A stretch of DNA of 20,824 nt from CALCTE01 sp045585835. Its GTDB lineage: Bacteria; Bacillota; Clostridia; Oscillospirales; CAG-272. The notes beneath the pieces were generated by a model. That model had not been told where the DNA came from, searched no databases, and was given only the letters and a program-made list of their open reading frames with translations. The position numbers were made by a program, and so were the translations under genes. The stretch covers positions 1 through 20,824 of the forward strand of contig JAZMZG010000019.1 of NCBI GenBank assembly GCA_045585835.1, in the 5' to 3' direction. Each line of letters begins with the position of its first letter. Positions within the stretch are counted from its first letter, which is position 1. Below are positions 5,973-13,589 of the stretch, piece after piece.

Positions 5973-7262
5973 ATGCAAAAACAACTCTATTCGACAACAA
6001 TCGCAATCGACTCAGAGCGTTCAGCCATTCATTTTTATTCAATGATTGGCAACGACAAAAGTACGATTGCACATCATATAAAAAGCTATGCGGGCGGTCA
6101 GCTTGACGAGCATTTCTTTGAGCGGTTTAAGGAAGCCGTAAAGGAGTTTGCACAAGATACACCGTCCGAAACCGTGAGAAAAGTCACGGTCATTTTGCCA
6201 GACAATGCAGTTCTGACCGATACTGTGCGAATCCCCACGATGAAAGGGCTTGGACAAACGAAAAAAACGCTTGATATAACTCTCGGAGGACTTTACCGAA
6301 ACTATGACGACCTTCGTGTGGTATCTCACGTTGCGGAGCAGAATAAGCAATATTCTACCTTTTCAATAGCGGCGGTGCAGAAGAATATCGTGTCCTCAAT
6401 TTTTGCCGCTTGCTCGGAAAATAAGCTGCTTGTGGACACGCTGACTTATGCTTCAAGTGCGTCGGTTGGCGGTGCGGTACTGCTCAATCCCAAGCTGAAA
6501 AACGCATCCTACTTATTCCTTGATATAAAGGACGTATATTCCCGTTTCGTGTTCGTAGCAAACGGCAAGACGGTTGGCTATTACACGCTCCCCTTTGGAC
6601 TTGAATTTTTGAGAAAGCCCAAGGTGACGCAGGAGGATATGTTGTTTGACCATTCCTATGCCGAGCTTACGGTGCTGAACGCAAGGGAAAGGGCGAAATC
6701 CAAAAAGCTGACGGTTATGGCTCTTGGAGAAGAATTTGCTGACGCTATTATAGAGAACGAGGACGAAATTGAGGAGCTTTCGGAGGATACGGCAACCGCA
6801 GATGATGTTATCACCGACGAGGAAACTCCTACGGATGCAGAAACCGTAACCGAGGAGGAAGATGAGGGCGAAGCCGAGGAAGTTGCGCCCCTGCGTCCTC
6901 AAATCAATCAGAAAATCTTTACAAGAAAATCCCCCCGTAAGCTGCCTAAGTTTATGCAGAGGGAAATTCCCGAAACCGTGGAGGGAATTGCCTATGAGAA
7001 TTTCCGTGTGTTCGTAAAATGGGCGTTGACCTTGATACACGGAAACGAAAGACTCACCGAGCTTGGAAAACCCGAATTTGTATGTGTTAATCTCCCGCAA
7101 GACCTTGTGAGCGTACTTGATACAGCAAACGAGGAAGCAGAGGAAAACGGAATCACCTTTACCCGTTTGCCGAGCGATGGGGAGGGAGTATCGGTGCTTT
7201 CCAATCTTGAACTGTACGGCGGTTTGTTCCCCAAGCAGATCGCAACGACGGGCAAGTTCTGA
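5973..7262 (+). CDS. pilM: PilM-like actin-fold pilus assembly protein with acidic insert
   Basis: This is an inner-membrane-associated cytoplasmic protein of the T4P platform, related to actin-fold ATPases. ATG 5973 has GGAG (5961-5964) 8 bases upstream; a longer frame from 5910 would overlap the previous gene and is rejected. The product is 429 residues. The N-terminal half has a TTIAIDSERSAIHFY strand pair, VTVILPDNAVLTDTVRIP and LFLDIKDVYSRFVFVANG, typical of PilM phosphate-binding loops. A strongly acidic insert (about residues 257-304, mostly Glu, Asp and Thr) is followed by a basic stretch (RKSPRKLPK) and a C-terminal part with NLELYGGLF. In known systems PilM holds PilN; no PilN or PilO is visible here, so partner use may differ. 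It lies 10 bases before pilD. Confidence 0.8.
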   Translation: MQKQLYSTTIAIDSERSAIHFYSMIGNDKSTIAHHIKSYAGGQLDEHFFERFKEAVKEFAQDTPSETVRKVTVILPDNAVLTDTVRIPTMKGLGQTKKTLDITLGGLYRNYDDLRVVSHVAEQNKQYSTFSIAAVQKNIVSSIFAACSENKLLVDTLTYASSASVGGAVLLNPKLKNASYLFLDIKDVYSRFVFVANGKTVGYYTLPFGLEFLRKPKVTQEDMLFDHSYAELTVLNARERAKSKKLTVMALGEEFADAIIENEDEIEELSEDTATADDVITDEETPTDAETVTEEEDEGEAEEVAPLRPQINQKIFTRKSPRKLPKFMQREIPETVEGIAYENFRVFVKWALTLIHGNERLTELGKPEFVCVNLPQDLVSVLDTANEEAEENGITFTRLPSDGEGVSVLSNLELYGGLFPKQIATTGKF

Positions 7263-7272
7263 GGACGGAACA

Positions 7273-8061
7273 ATGGATAAATTCTATTTGATTTGCGCCT
7301 ACGTTCTTTCGGGAATATTCGGTTTGTGTGTCGGCAGCTTTCTCAACGTGGTTATATACCGTCTGCCGAACAAAATGAGTTTGGCAAAGCCAAATTCCCA
7401 TTGCCCGACCTGCAAGTATGCGCTACGGTGGTACGATAATATTCCCGTTCTGTCCTACGTGATGCTTGGCGGTAAATGCCGCAGTTGCAAAACGCACATT
7501 TCCTTTCGCTATACGGCGGTGGAGCTTGCCAACACGGTATTGTGGCTCTTGTGTACTTTCCTCTTTTGGGAGAAAAGTATTCCGCTTGCTTGTATCTATA
7601 TGGTTGTATTTTCGGTCTTTCTTTGTGTGTTCTTTATCGACCTTGAACACCAAATTATCTTTGACCGATTTCAGATCATTTTGCTCGTTCTCGGCGTGGC
7701 AAGTATTTTCTTTGACAAGGACTATGGGTGGCTTTCCCACATCATTGGCGGTGTTTCGGGCTTTGCGGTGTTCTATCTTATCTCGTGGGGCTTTGAGAAG
7801 CTATGCGGAAAAGAGGGACTTGGCGGCGGCGATGTCAAACTCGCAGGCGTGGTTGGCTTGTTGCTTGGTTGGGAACGCTTGTTGCTTGGACTTCTGATAG
7901 CGACTATTCCCGCAGCCGTGATTATGTTGATTCTTTCAAAGGGTAAAAGGGGAGAGAGCAGACAGTTTCCCTTTGCCCCGTTCCTTGTGGTCGGTTTTGG
8001 AGCATCTATGCTTTTTGGAATACAGATCATAGGTTGGTATTTGTCGTTGCTTGGACTATGA
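7273..8061 (+). CDS. pilD: Prepilin peptidase / N-methyltransferase
   Basis: This aspartyl membrane protease cuts class III leaders (here the KKG, KSG and KRG leaders of the five prepilins) and methylates the new N-terminus. The product is 262 residues, full length for the bifunctional form. The cytoplasmic N-terminal domain has GSFLNVVIYRLP and two zinc-type pairs, C44-x2-C47 and C69-x2-C72. About seven or eight hydrophobic segments follow. The catalytic pair is D123 (FFIDLEHQ) and D187 (GLGGGDVKL, the GxGD motif). ATG 7273 follows GAGGACGG at short spacing. Its presence inside the operon means the machine carries its own processing enzyme. Confidence 0.95.
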   Translation: MDKFYLICAYVLSGIFGLCVGSFLNVVIYRLPNKMSLAKPNSHCPTCKYALRWYDNIPVLSYVMLGGKCRSCKTHISFRYTAVELANTVLWLLCTFLFWEKSIPLACIYMVVFSVFLCVFFIDLEHQIIFDRFQIILLVLGVASIFFDKDYGWLSHIIGGVSGFAVFYLISWGFEKLCGKEGLGGGDVKLAGVVGLLLGWERLLLGLLIATIPAAVIMLILSKGKRGESRQFPFAPFLVVGFGASMLFGIQIIGWYLSLLGL

Positions 8062-8074
8062 AGGAGGAGCATAT

Positions 8075-8302
8075 ATGAATCCTTTTTCTTGTAAAAAAGA
8101 AAGGAATACTTGCAGACCGAAAACAGATACAGATGAGCAAGAAGATAAATGTTTAATTTGCGGGGGCTTTACGGGCTTTTATAAGAGTGAGTCTATTCAA
8201 AACAGAAACTATTATGTTTTCGGTTGCGGACAGTTGTGCGAAAAATGTTATTGTAGTATTTACCGAAACGGTGAGGGAGGTGGAGTAGATGCCAACGTAT
8301 AA
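8075..8302 (+). CDS. Small Cys-rich zinc-ribbon-like protein
   Basis: This 75-residue protein begins 7 bases after AGGAGG (8062-8067) and overlaps pilC by 14 bases, so it is certainly translated with the pilus genes. It has nine Cys, including CLICGG, and FGCGQLCEKCYC, which together could bind one or two zinc ions. No membrane segment is present. I know no named T4P component like it; it may be a regulator or an assembly factor of this lineage. An earlier ATG at 8051 inside the pilD end has no ribosome binding site. Confidence 0.75.
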   Translation: MNPFSCKKERNTCRPKTDTDEQEDKCLICGGFTGFYKSESIQNRNYYVFGCGQLCEKCYCSIYRNGEGGGVDANV

Positions 8303-9500
8303 ATATGTGGCGGTAAATTTGCAGAAGAAAAAATACAAGGGCATATTTATCGCTGAGGATGAAAAAGATCTTGCGGTGCAGCTTACAAAGCAAAATTTGT
8401 ATTTGGTTTCCGCTTCGATTTATAAGGGCGGCACTCCGTCAGCTTTCTTTACGCTCGGTACGGGAAAGGTCAAACTTTCGGAGCTTACGACCTTTTGCAG
8501 ACAGTTTTCTATAATGATTTCAACGGGTATTCCGTTGCTCGGTTGTATTGATAGCTTGAAGCAACAACCCTATTCGGCATATTTCAAATCCATTTTGCAG
8601 GTTATCAGCGAAGATGTAAAGGGCGGTGCGATGCTTTCCGAATCCCTTGATAAACACAAAAAAGTCTTTCCCGATTTCTTCCGCAGTATGGTACACGTGG
8701 GGGAAGCGAGCGGAAAACTCGATAGCGTGTTTGTGTCGCTTGCGGATTACTACGAATCCGACGCGAAAATAAAGCGAAAGGTTAAGGGGGCGCTTGCGTA
8801 CCCGTTGATGCTTGCTCTGATGACGGTTGGTATCGTTATCATAATGTTGGCGTTTGTCGTGCCGACGTTCAGAGAAACGCTCTCCACGCTTGACGTAAAA
8901 CCCGAAGGAATTACGTTAGCGGTATATAATGTTTCCGACTTTCTTTTGAATTGGTGGCAACTGCTTGTTGTGGGCGTGATTGTTCTCGGCGGCGGATTTT
9001 TCCTCTTTTCTCGCACGAAAACGGGAAAGAAAGCCATTGATATATTCAAGGTCAAATGCCCCTTGATCGGACGAGTACAAATCAATCTGATTACCGCCCG
9101 TTTTGCCCGTGCGTTCAGCTTGCTTTTGGAAAGTGGAATGGACTTGGCAACGGCGCTTGATACCATATCTATCATCTTGGGTAACAGTTACATTGAGGAA
9201 CGGTTTAACGAAGCGGCGGAGGACGTGCGACACGGTGTTTCGCTGACTAATGCGTTCCAAAAACAAAATTTATTCCCGCAAATGCTCCTGCAAATGATTT
9301 CGGTTGGAGAAAAAACAGCTTCATTGGAGGACGTATTGGGACGCTCTTGCGTGTTCTTTGACGAGCAAGTGGAATCCTCATTGTCCTCGCTTACCTCTAA
9401 AATTCAGCCCACGATGCTGATTATTATGGGCGTGGTGATCGGAACTTTGTTTATTGCGGTTTATTCGCCAATGCTTTCCATTATGAATGGACTTGGCTGA
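8289..9500 (+). CDS. pilC: Type IV pilus inner-membrane platform protein PilC/GspF
   Basis: This 403-residue polytopic protein holds the assembly ATPase and helps insert pilins. Two T2SS-F domains can be seen: LTTFCRQFSIMISTGIPLLGCI (from about residue 65) and ITARFARAFSLLLESGMDLATALD (from about residue 260). Hydrophobic segments lie at about 168-192, 222-242 and 373-397. The HVGEASGKLD and SVGEKTASLEDVL motifs, which follow each cytoplasmic helical bundle, are intact. Length is normal for the family. It starts inside the end of the Cys-rich gene and precedes pilB by 15 bases. Confidence 0.95.
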   Translation: MPTYKYVAVNLQKKKYKGIFIAEDEKDLAVQLTKQNLYLVSASIYKGGTPSAFFTLGTGKVKLSELTTFCRQFSIMISTGIPLLGCIDSLKQQPYSAYFKSILQVISEDVKGGAMLSESLDKHKKVFPDFFRSMVHVGEASGKLDSVFVSLADYYESDAKIKRKVKGALAYPLMLALMTVGIVIIMLAFVVPTFRETLSTLDVKPEGITLAVYNVSDFLLNWWQLLVVGVIVLGGGFFLFSRTKTGKKAIDIFKVKCPLIGRVQINLITARFARAFSLLLESGMDLATALDTISIILGNSYIEERFNEAAEDVRHGVSLTNAFQKQNLFPQMLLQMISVGEKTASLEDVLGRSCVFFDEQVESSLSSLTSKIQPTMLIIMGVVIGTLFIAVYSPMLSIMNGLG

Positions 9501-9515
9501 TTTCGGAGGTGACAG

Positions 9516-11204
9516 ATGAATATAAACAGAGAGCTTTTACAGTTCTACATATACAAAAAGATAATCAAGAAAAAGCAAGCGGAAAAGATTCTTGAAGATT
9601 GTGAGCGTTTAGGCGTTTCCGTAAGAGATTATATGCTTGCGAAAGAGTACACTACGGAAGCAAGAGAACTGCCCGTCTTGGGTGAGTATTACTGTATGCC
9701 GTATGTGGAGATTGATATGCTCGATATAGACAAGTCGCTATTTGACCTGTTTACGTTTGAGTTTATGAAGCGGTACAAGGTCATTCCCGTATCAATGAGT
9801 ATTGAGGGAAAGCTACTTATTGCAACCGCAAAGCCGCTTGATTGCTCGTCTATGTCGGCAATCAATTCGCAGATCGTTTCTCCCGTAGATTACGTTCTCG
9901 TTCCCCCCGTTCAGATTGACCGCTATATTGATTCGATAGCCGCAGTAATGTCAACCTCGGCAGCCCTTGACGATTTGAATACCGAGGGTGATGCCGCTTT
10001 GTTCTCAAACAAAAAGGCACAGACCGACGATGAAATCGTAGAAAACGATGTTGTCAATAACCCGTCCGTGCGATTGGTGGATTCCATTATTAAGGAAGCC
10101 GTACCGTACAGAGCGAGTGATATTCATATTGAGCCGTTTGAAAAAGTGGTTAAGGTGCGTTACCGTATTGACGGTGATCTGCAAGAGAGAGCAGCGTTCC
10201 CGATAAACTCCTATTCCGCTATATGCGCCCGTATCAAGATTATGGCGGGGCTGAACATAGCGGAGCGGAGAGTACCGCAGGACGGACGAATCAATATGAT
10301 CGTCGGCGGTAAAGAGTTTGATTTCCGTGTTTCCTCGCTTCCCACGGTGTTCGGAGAAAAGTTCGTTATCCGTGTGCTTGACAAAACCTCGTTCAGATTT
10401 ACGAGAAGCGACCTCGGATTTACAGCGGATGAAAACGTCTTGATTGATAAGATGCTTGCGAAACCGCACGGAATAATCCTACTTACCGGCCCGACGGGGT
10501 GCGGTAAGTCAACTACCTTGTATTCGTTCTTGAAAGAGGTCAACACCTCTGCTGTGAACATTGTTACCGTCGAAGATCCCGTTGAGTATATTATGTCGGG
10601 TGTCAATCAGACGCAAGTAAACACGAAAGCCAATATGACCTTTTCGGCGGCACTCCGTTCTATTCTCCGACAAGACCCCGATGTTATAATGATCGGAGAA
10701 ATGCGTGACGAGGAAACGGCAGAAATAGCCGTTAGAGCGGCTATTACGGGACATATTGTGTTTAGCACCTTGCATACCAATGATGCAACGGGCGCGATTA
10801 CCCGTTTGGAGGATATGGGCGTGGCAGACTACCTTGTGGCAGACGCATTGGTAGGTGTTATTGCTCAAAGACTTGTCAAGCGGTTGTGTCCAGAATGTAA
10901 GAAGAAGGGCAAGACCAACGCAAAGGAAATGGAGATACTCGGCATTAACGAGCCAATCAGCATTTACCGTCCGCAGGGCTGCCAATTCTGTAACGGAACG
11001 GGCTACAAGGGCAGAATTGCCGTACACGAGATTATGTATATGAACGAGAATATGCGTAACGCCGTTATCTGTGAGAAGAATTTGGAGGTGCTTCGTGACC
11101 TCGCAAAGCAAAACGGAATGGTGACGCTTTGGACTTCTTGTAAGAGTCTTGTGGAAAAAGGTGTAACAAGTATTCAAGAGCTTATGACCTTGAACGTAGA
11201 ATAA
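9516..11204 (+). CDS. pilB: Type IV pilus assembly ATPase PilB/GspE
   Basis: This cytoplasmic hexameric ATPase powers pilus extension. The product is 562 residues, normal for PilB. An MshEN-type N-terminal domain (about residues 1-150) precedes the ATPase core. The Walker A is GPTGCGKST (about 325-333), the Asp box VTVEDPVEY (about 350-358) and Walker B IMIGEMRDEE (about 390-400), then the His box TGHIVFSTLHTNDA. The zinc-binding pairs C458-x2-C461 and C489-x2-C492 are present, as in PilB rather than PilT. GGAGGTGA lies before the ATG. No pilT retraction ATPase is in the window, so pili made by this locus alone may only extend, as in type II secretion pseudopili. Confidence 0.95.
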   Translation: MNINRELLQFYIYKKIIKKKQAEKILEDCERLGVSVRDYMLAKEYTTEARELPVLGEYYCMPYVEIDMLDIDKSLFDLFTFEFMKRYKVIPVSMSIEGKLLIATAKPLDCSSMSAINSQIVSPVDYVLVPPVQIDRYIDSIAAVMSTSAALDDLNTEGDAALFSNKKAQTDDEIVENDVVNNPSVRLVDSIIKEAVPYRASDIHIEPFEKVVKVRYRIDGDLQERAAFPINSYSAICARIKIMAGLNIAERRVPQDGRINMIVGGKEFDFRVSSLPTVFGEKFVIRVLDKTSFRFTRSDLGFTADENVLIDKMLAKPHGIILLTGPTGCGKSTTLYSFLKEVNTSAVNIVTVEDPVEYIMSGVNQTQVNTKANMTFSAALRSILRQDPDVIMIGEMRDEETAEIAVRAAITGHIVFSTLHTNDATGAITRLEDMGVADYLVADALVGVIAQRLVKRLCPECKKKGKTNAKEMEILGINEPISIYRPQGCQFCNGTGYKGRIAVHEIMYMNENMRNAVICEKNLEVLRDLAKQNGMVTLWTSCKSLVEKGVTSIQELMTLNVE

Positions 11205-11297
11205 ATTGAAAATCAAAAGCACGCTCGGCTTTACGGCATTGTTGCGAGAGGGAGTTTTTCTCAATGCTGACACTAATTATTTGAGAGGTAATTTGTT

Positions 11298-11576
11298 ATG
11301 AAAAGTTGTAAAGCTATTTGGGCGGCTTATGTAGCTATGTTGATTTTAGTTCCCGTATGTATATTGTGCGGATCGGGAACTCAAACAAAATATGTGAAAG
11401 GAAAGGTAAACGTTATGGAAAAGCAAACCAAGAAGTTCGATTGGAACAAGAGAATCGGAAAGAGCGATAAAGGCACTTCCGACTATGTAAAGCCTGCGAT
11501 TGCTTATGGAGCATCCGGCGGAGCGTTGGTTTTGGCTATTGCGATTGCTCTGATCGTTATTCTGCCTTTGGCATAA
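11298..11576 (+). CDS. Small membrane protein at the end of the pilus operon
   Basis: This 92-residue protein has two hydrophobic segments: the N-terminal AIWAAYVAMLILVPVCILCG and the C-terminal GGALVLAIAIALIVILPLA. A charged middle (QTKKFDWNKRIGKSDKG) lies between. ATG 11298 has GAGAGG (11283-11288) 9 bases upstream; ATG 11415, with AAAGG 8 bases upstream, would give a 53-residue single-span protein and is a real alternative. I do not recognise a family. The gene stands 93 bases after pilB, where a hairpin (GCATTG...CAATGC, 11234-11268) could form. Confidence 0.65.
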   Translation: MKSCKAIWAAYVAMLILVPVCILCGSGTQTKYVKGKVNVMEKQTKKFDWNKRIGKSDKGTSDYVKPAIAYGASGGALVLAIAIALIVILPLA

Positions 11577-11578
11577 CA

Positions 11579-11800
11579 ATGGAATTACAACAGACGCAAC
11601 TACCCGTGGAACAACTGAATATTGTACCATTGTCGGATAGGTGCGTCTGTTGTGGTATTTATGTTCCCGAGGGAAGAATGGTATGCCCAATATGTAATGG
11701 AGATTTTGAGCATAGATATGAGTTTGAAATTCTCATAAACCTTTTACTCAAATCCTCAAAAAGCACAAATTCAAACACAAACAATAACTCGAAAGATTAA
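11579..11800 (+). CDS. Small zinc-ribbon protein
   Basis: This 73-residue protein begins two bases after the previous stop. It has two CxxC knuckles, CVCCGIYVPEGRMVCPIC (about residues 22-39), a form common in small proteins of clostridial phages and elements. A helical segment and an Asn/Ser/Thr-rich, low-complexity tail follow. The ribosome binding site must lie inside the end of the previous gene and is weak. Its stop codon lies inside the operon terminator stem. Function unknown. Confidence 0.7.
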   Translation: MELQQTQLPVEQLNIVPLSDRCVCCGIYVPEGRMVCPICNGDFEHRYEFEILINLLLKSSKSTNSNTNNNSKD

Positions 11801-11827
11801 GCGGGAGAAATCTCGCTTAATTTTTTT
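11797..11827 (+). terminator. Terminator of the pilus operon
   Basis: TTAAGCGGGAGA (11797-11808) pairs with TCTCGCTTAA (11811-11820), followed by seven T (11821-11827). The upstream gene's stop codon is part of the stem. Confidence 0.9.
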
Positions 11828-11839
11828 GTTTTTAATAAC

Positions 11840-11860
11840 GATAATGATAATACATTATTA
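11840..11860 (+). promoter_or_regulatory. Fur/PerR-type operator
   Basis: ATAATG-ATAATA-CATTAT (11841-11858) is a dyad that keeps the GATAATGATAAT of the classic Fur box. It overlaps the -35 box of the next gene's promoter, so that gene's product probably represses itself. Confidence 0.65.
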
Positions 11861-11886
11861 ACAAGATAGATATTTTATGTTATAAT
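11858..11886 (+). promoter_or_regulatory. Promoter of the Fur-family gene
   Basis: TTAACA (11858-11863), a 17-base spacer and TATAAT (11881-11886). Confidence 0.8.
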
Positions 11887-11915
11887 AGAGAAAATTATTC
11901 CAATGGAGGAAAATT

Positions 11916-12305
11916 ATGCAGACAACAATGGATAAGAAAATGCGGAACTCCGTTACTCGCAACAGTATTTATGAGTATCTTTGCGGTACGAAAGCTCATC
12001 CGTCCGCAGAAATGATATATTCTGATTTGAGAGAAACCAATCCCAATCTTTCGCTCGGAACGGTTTATAGAAATCTCAAGCAACTTGAAGCTATGGGTAA
12101 GGTAATTCGTGTCGCAAACTATGATAACAAAGAGCGGTACGACGCTAACTGTTCAGATCATCTTCATTTTGTATGTGAAAACTGTGGACGGGTAATTGAC
12201 TTTATGGATGCGGATTTGGAAACCGCTAAAACGGCTTGCGGTTTACCAAAGCTCATTCAAATAAAAAGTATAAACGGAATATGTGAAGCGTGTTCCATTG
12301 GATAA
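11916..12305 (+). CDS. Fur-family regulator, PerR-like
   Basis: This 129-residue metalloregulator has an N-terminal winged helix (about residues 10-68, with SLGTVYRNLKQLEAMGKV) and a C-terminal dimer and metal domain. The metal ligands H82 and H84 (DHLHFVC) and two structural zinc pairs, C87-x2-C90 and C123-x2-C126, are visible. The HLHF-type ligand set and the short length fit the peroxide-sensing PerR group better than iron-sensing Fur, but this cannot be settled by reading. GGAGG (11905-11909) precedes the ATG. The gene is a single-gene unit with its own promoter and terminator; no rubrerythrin or other oxidative-stress gene follows, although in Clostridia such a partner is common. Confidence 0.9.
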   Translation: MQTTMDKKMRNSVTRNSIYEYLCGTKAHPSAEMIYSDLRETNPNLSLGTVYRNLKQLEAMGKVIRVANYDNKERYDANCSDHLHFVCENCGRVIDFMDADLETAKTACGLPKLIQIKSINGICEACSIG

Positions 12306-12328
12306 ACCATAATTCAAAGCAAATAGGC

Positions 12329-12359
12329 ACGGCGGGCTTATTCAAGCTCGTCGTTTTTT
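12329..12359 (+). terminator. Terminator of the Fur-family gene
   Basis: ACGGCGGGCTT (12329-12339) pairs along its full length with AAGCTCGTCGT (12344-12354, two G-U pairs); TTTTT follows. Confidence 0.85.
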
Positions 12360-12507
12360 GCACCATAAAAGCCGTACTCTCCCATTCTATACTATGAGAA
12401 TGAGAGTCAAAATATTCAAAAGAAAAGAGATGAAAACATCTACACGGTCATCTTCCGACCCCCTTGGACGAGCCGTGCCAATTCTTAAATCAAGGAGGTA
12501 TTTTATT

Positions 12508-12570
12508 ATGCGTTGGGGTAACTCCGTATCACTACTCGTTATGAGTAGTGACTATGAACTTATGGCGTAA
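12508..12570 (+). CDS. Leader peptide of a possible attenuator
   Basis: A 20-codon frame, MRWGNSVSLLVM...ELMA, has a perfect AAGGAGG (12492-12498) 9 bases upstream. Inside it, ACTACTC (12531-12537) pairs with GAGTAGT (12543-12549), and the same GAGTAG can instead pair with CTACTC (12574-12579) just after the stop codon. An intrinsic terminator (12608-12665) stands before the sigma-like gene. Strong translation start, mutually exclusive hairpins and terminator together suggest ribosome-dependent attenuation of the next gene. What signal it would sense is unknown. Upstream (12360-12490) I see only short hairpins and no clear promoter. Confidence 0.5.
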   Translation: MRWGNSVSLLVMSSDYELMA

Positions 12571-12607
12571 TCGCTACTCTACATAATAAAAAACTGAATA
12601 ACGTTAG

Positions 12608-12665
12608 AAAGGCATTTGTTGAATGGTACGCAAATATGAGCGTATCACGCAATAAATGCCTTTTT
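12608..12665 (+). terminator. Terminator or attenuator before the sigma-like gene
   Basis: AAAGGCATTT (12608-12617) pairs with AAATGCCTTT, with TTG/CAA extending the stem; an inner hairpin TACGC...GCGTA (12627-12644) fills the loop. The T run is at 12661-12665. Confidence 0.75.
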
Positions 12666-12769
12666 GTTTATGTTGGCAAAAAATATCGTTTTATGCCAAT
12701 TCGTGCGTCGCCTTGTCGAGTTATGAGATATTTTGAAATTTCATAATTACGACAAAGGAGAAAACACGA

Positions 12770-13222
12770 ATGAAAAAATACACAACTATTGTAAAAACAA
12801 AAAACGGACGGGAAAAGGAAATTTCCGTATATCTTGACGATGCAACCGCACTCGCATTAGATACTGCTAATGACGAGCGTATCACTCATTTTTACGTTGT
12901 AGAGGAATACATAGCTAACCTTGTTACACGCAAGGAAACAAGACGGCATAACTCTTTAGAAGAAATGCTTGCAGTAGGTGAGGAGATAGCAGATGCAGAA
13001 AGTAATCCCGCTGAGGAGCTTGAAAGGCAAGAGGAGTATGCTGAACTGTATAAAGCTCTGAACACTCTTACGGACAAGCAGTACAAGGTATTTATTTACC
13101 GTGAATTGCACGGTCTTACTCTCACAAAAATATCCGAAATTTTGGATATAAGCATACCCACCGTACACGAGATTTACGGTACGGCGAAGAAAAAATTAAA
13201 AAAGTTTTTCAAAGTACCCTAA
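12770..13222 (+). CDS. Sigma-70 region 4-like protein of an ICE
   Basis: This 150-residue protein ends in a sigma region 4 helix-turn-helix (about residues 98-148; LTDKQYKVFIYRELHGLTLTKISEILDISIPTVHEIYGTAKKKLKKFF). The N-terminal part (1-95) has a beta-rich start and an acidic helix, and does not look like sigma region 2, so it probably does not work as a complete sigma factor. Such proteins are standard in Tn916- and Tn1549-like elements, where they help control element genes. GGAG lies close before ATG 12770. It is placed downstream of the leader-terminator structure and upstream of a structured non-coding stretch. Confidence 0.85.
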   Translation: MKKYTTIVKTKNGREKEISVYLDDATALALDTANDERITHFYVVEEYIANLVTRKETRRHNSLEEMLAVGEEIADAESNPAEELERQEEYAELYKALNTLTDKQYKVFIYRELHGLTLTKISEILDISIPTVHEIYGTAKKKLKKFFKVP

Positions 13223-13279
13223 AAAAACGGCTTCCCCGTGGCTTTATAGTGAAGGGATATTACAAAAAACACCTTCGTT

Positions 13280-13545
13280 GATATTTGACAACTGAATATC
13301 TAACATCGGGTACGTTACCTACCTTATGACCGTGATGAGCGGTTAAGCCAAGCTCAAAAGGTGCGCCTCGATCTCCGGCAACGGAGGGAGCGATTAAACC
13401 ATACTTTGAGGGAAACCAAGTTACTCTTGTTGGAGGGCGACGACAAAGGTAGAGGGATAATGATACTTCGGTAGCCGAAAGGCGCTGCCTGCGTAGTACA
13501 CGGGGGAGGTGAGATTCCTATGGTGTCGGTTAGTAGCTGACCGCC
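13280..13545 (+). ncRNA. Structured non-coding region (candidate RNA or leader)
   Basis: About 270 bases without a protein-like frame hold many short, well-formed hairpins: GATATT...AATATC (13280-13300), GGTA-CGT-TACC (13309-13319), ACCG...CGGT (13330-13344), a GNRA-capped CTCCG-GCAA-CGGAG inside an outer CTCAAA...TTTGAG helix (about 13353-13410), TTCGG-TAG-CCGAA (13467-13479) and CGGTTAG-TAG-CTGACCG (13527-13543). From memory, similar text lies between the sigma-like gene and the excisionase-type gene in clostridial ICEs, but I cannot verify this. No known class was recognised: there is no group II intron domain V and no riboswitch core I know. Confidence 0.45.
13520..13540 (+). CDS. Hexapeptide leader ORF
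   Basis: ATG 13520 encodes MVSVSS then TGA. A very strong ribosome binding site (GGGGGAGGTGAG, 13502-13513) precedes it, and the last codons lie in the CGGTTAG...CTGACCG hairpin. Such a strong start on six codons suggests a regulatory leader for the winged-helix gene at 13590. Confidence 0.4.
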   Translation: MVSVSS

Positions 13546-13589
13546 TGATGTTAGAATACATAACCAAATATCAATGGGGAGGTATTCAA

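Noticed and set aside
11206..11300. 31-codon TTG frame between pilB and the small membrane protein
   Set aside because: There is no ribosome binding site and no recognisable feature; the TTATGA overlap alone is weak support.
12358..12570. 70-codon frame after the Fur-family terminator
   Set aside because: It starts inside the terminator tail and its first 50 codons are basic and random; only the last 20 codons, with their own strong ribosome binding site, are credible.
13280..13545. Group II intron or known riboswitch
   Set aside because: No GUGYG start, domain V or reverse transcriptase is present and no riboswitch core was recognised; it is kept only as an unclassified structured region.
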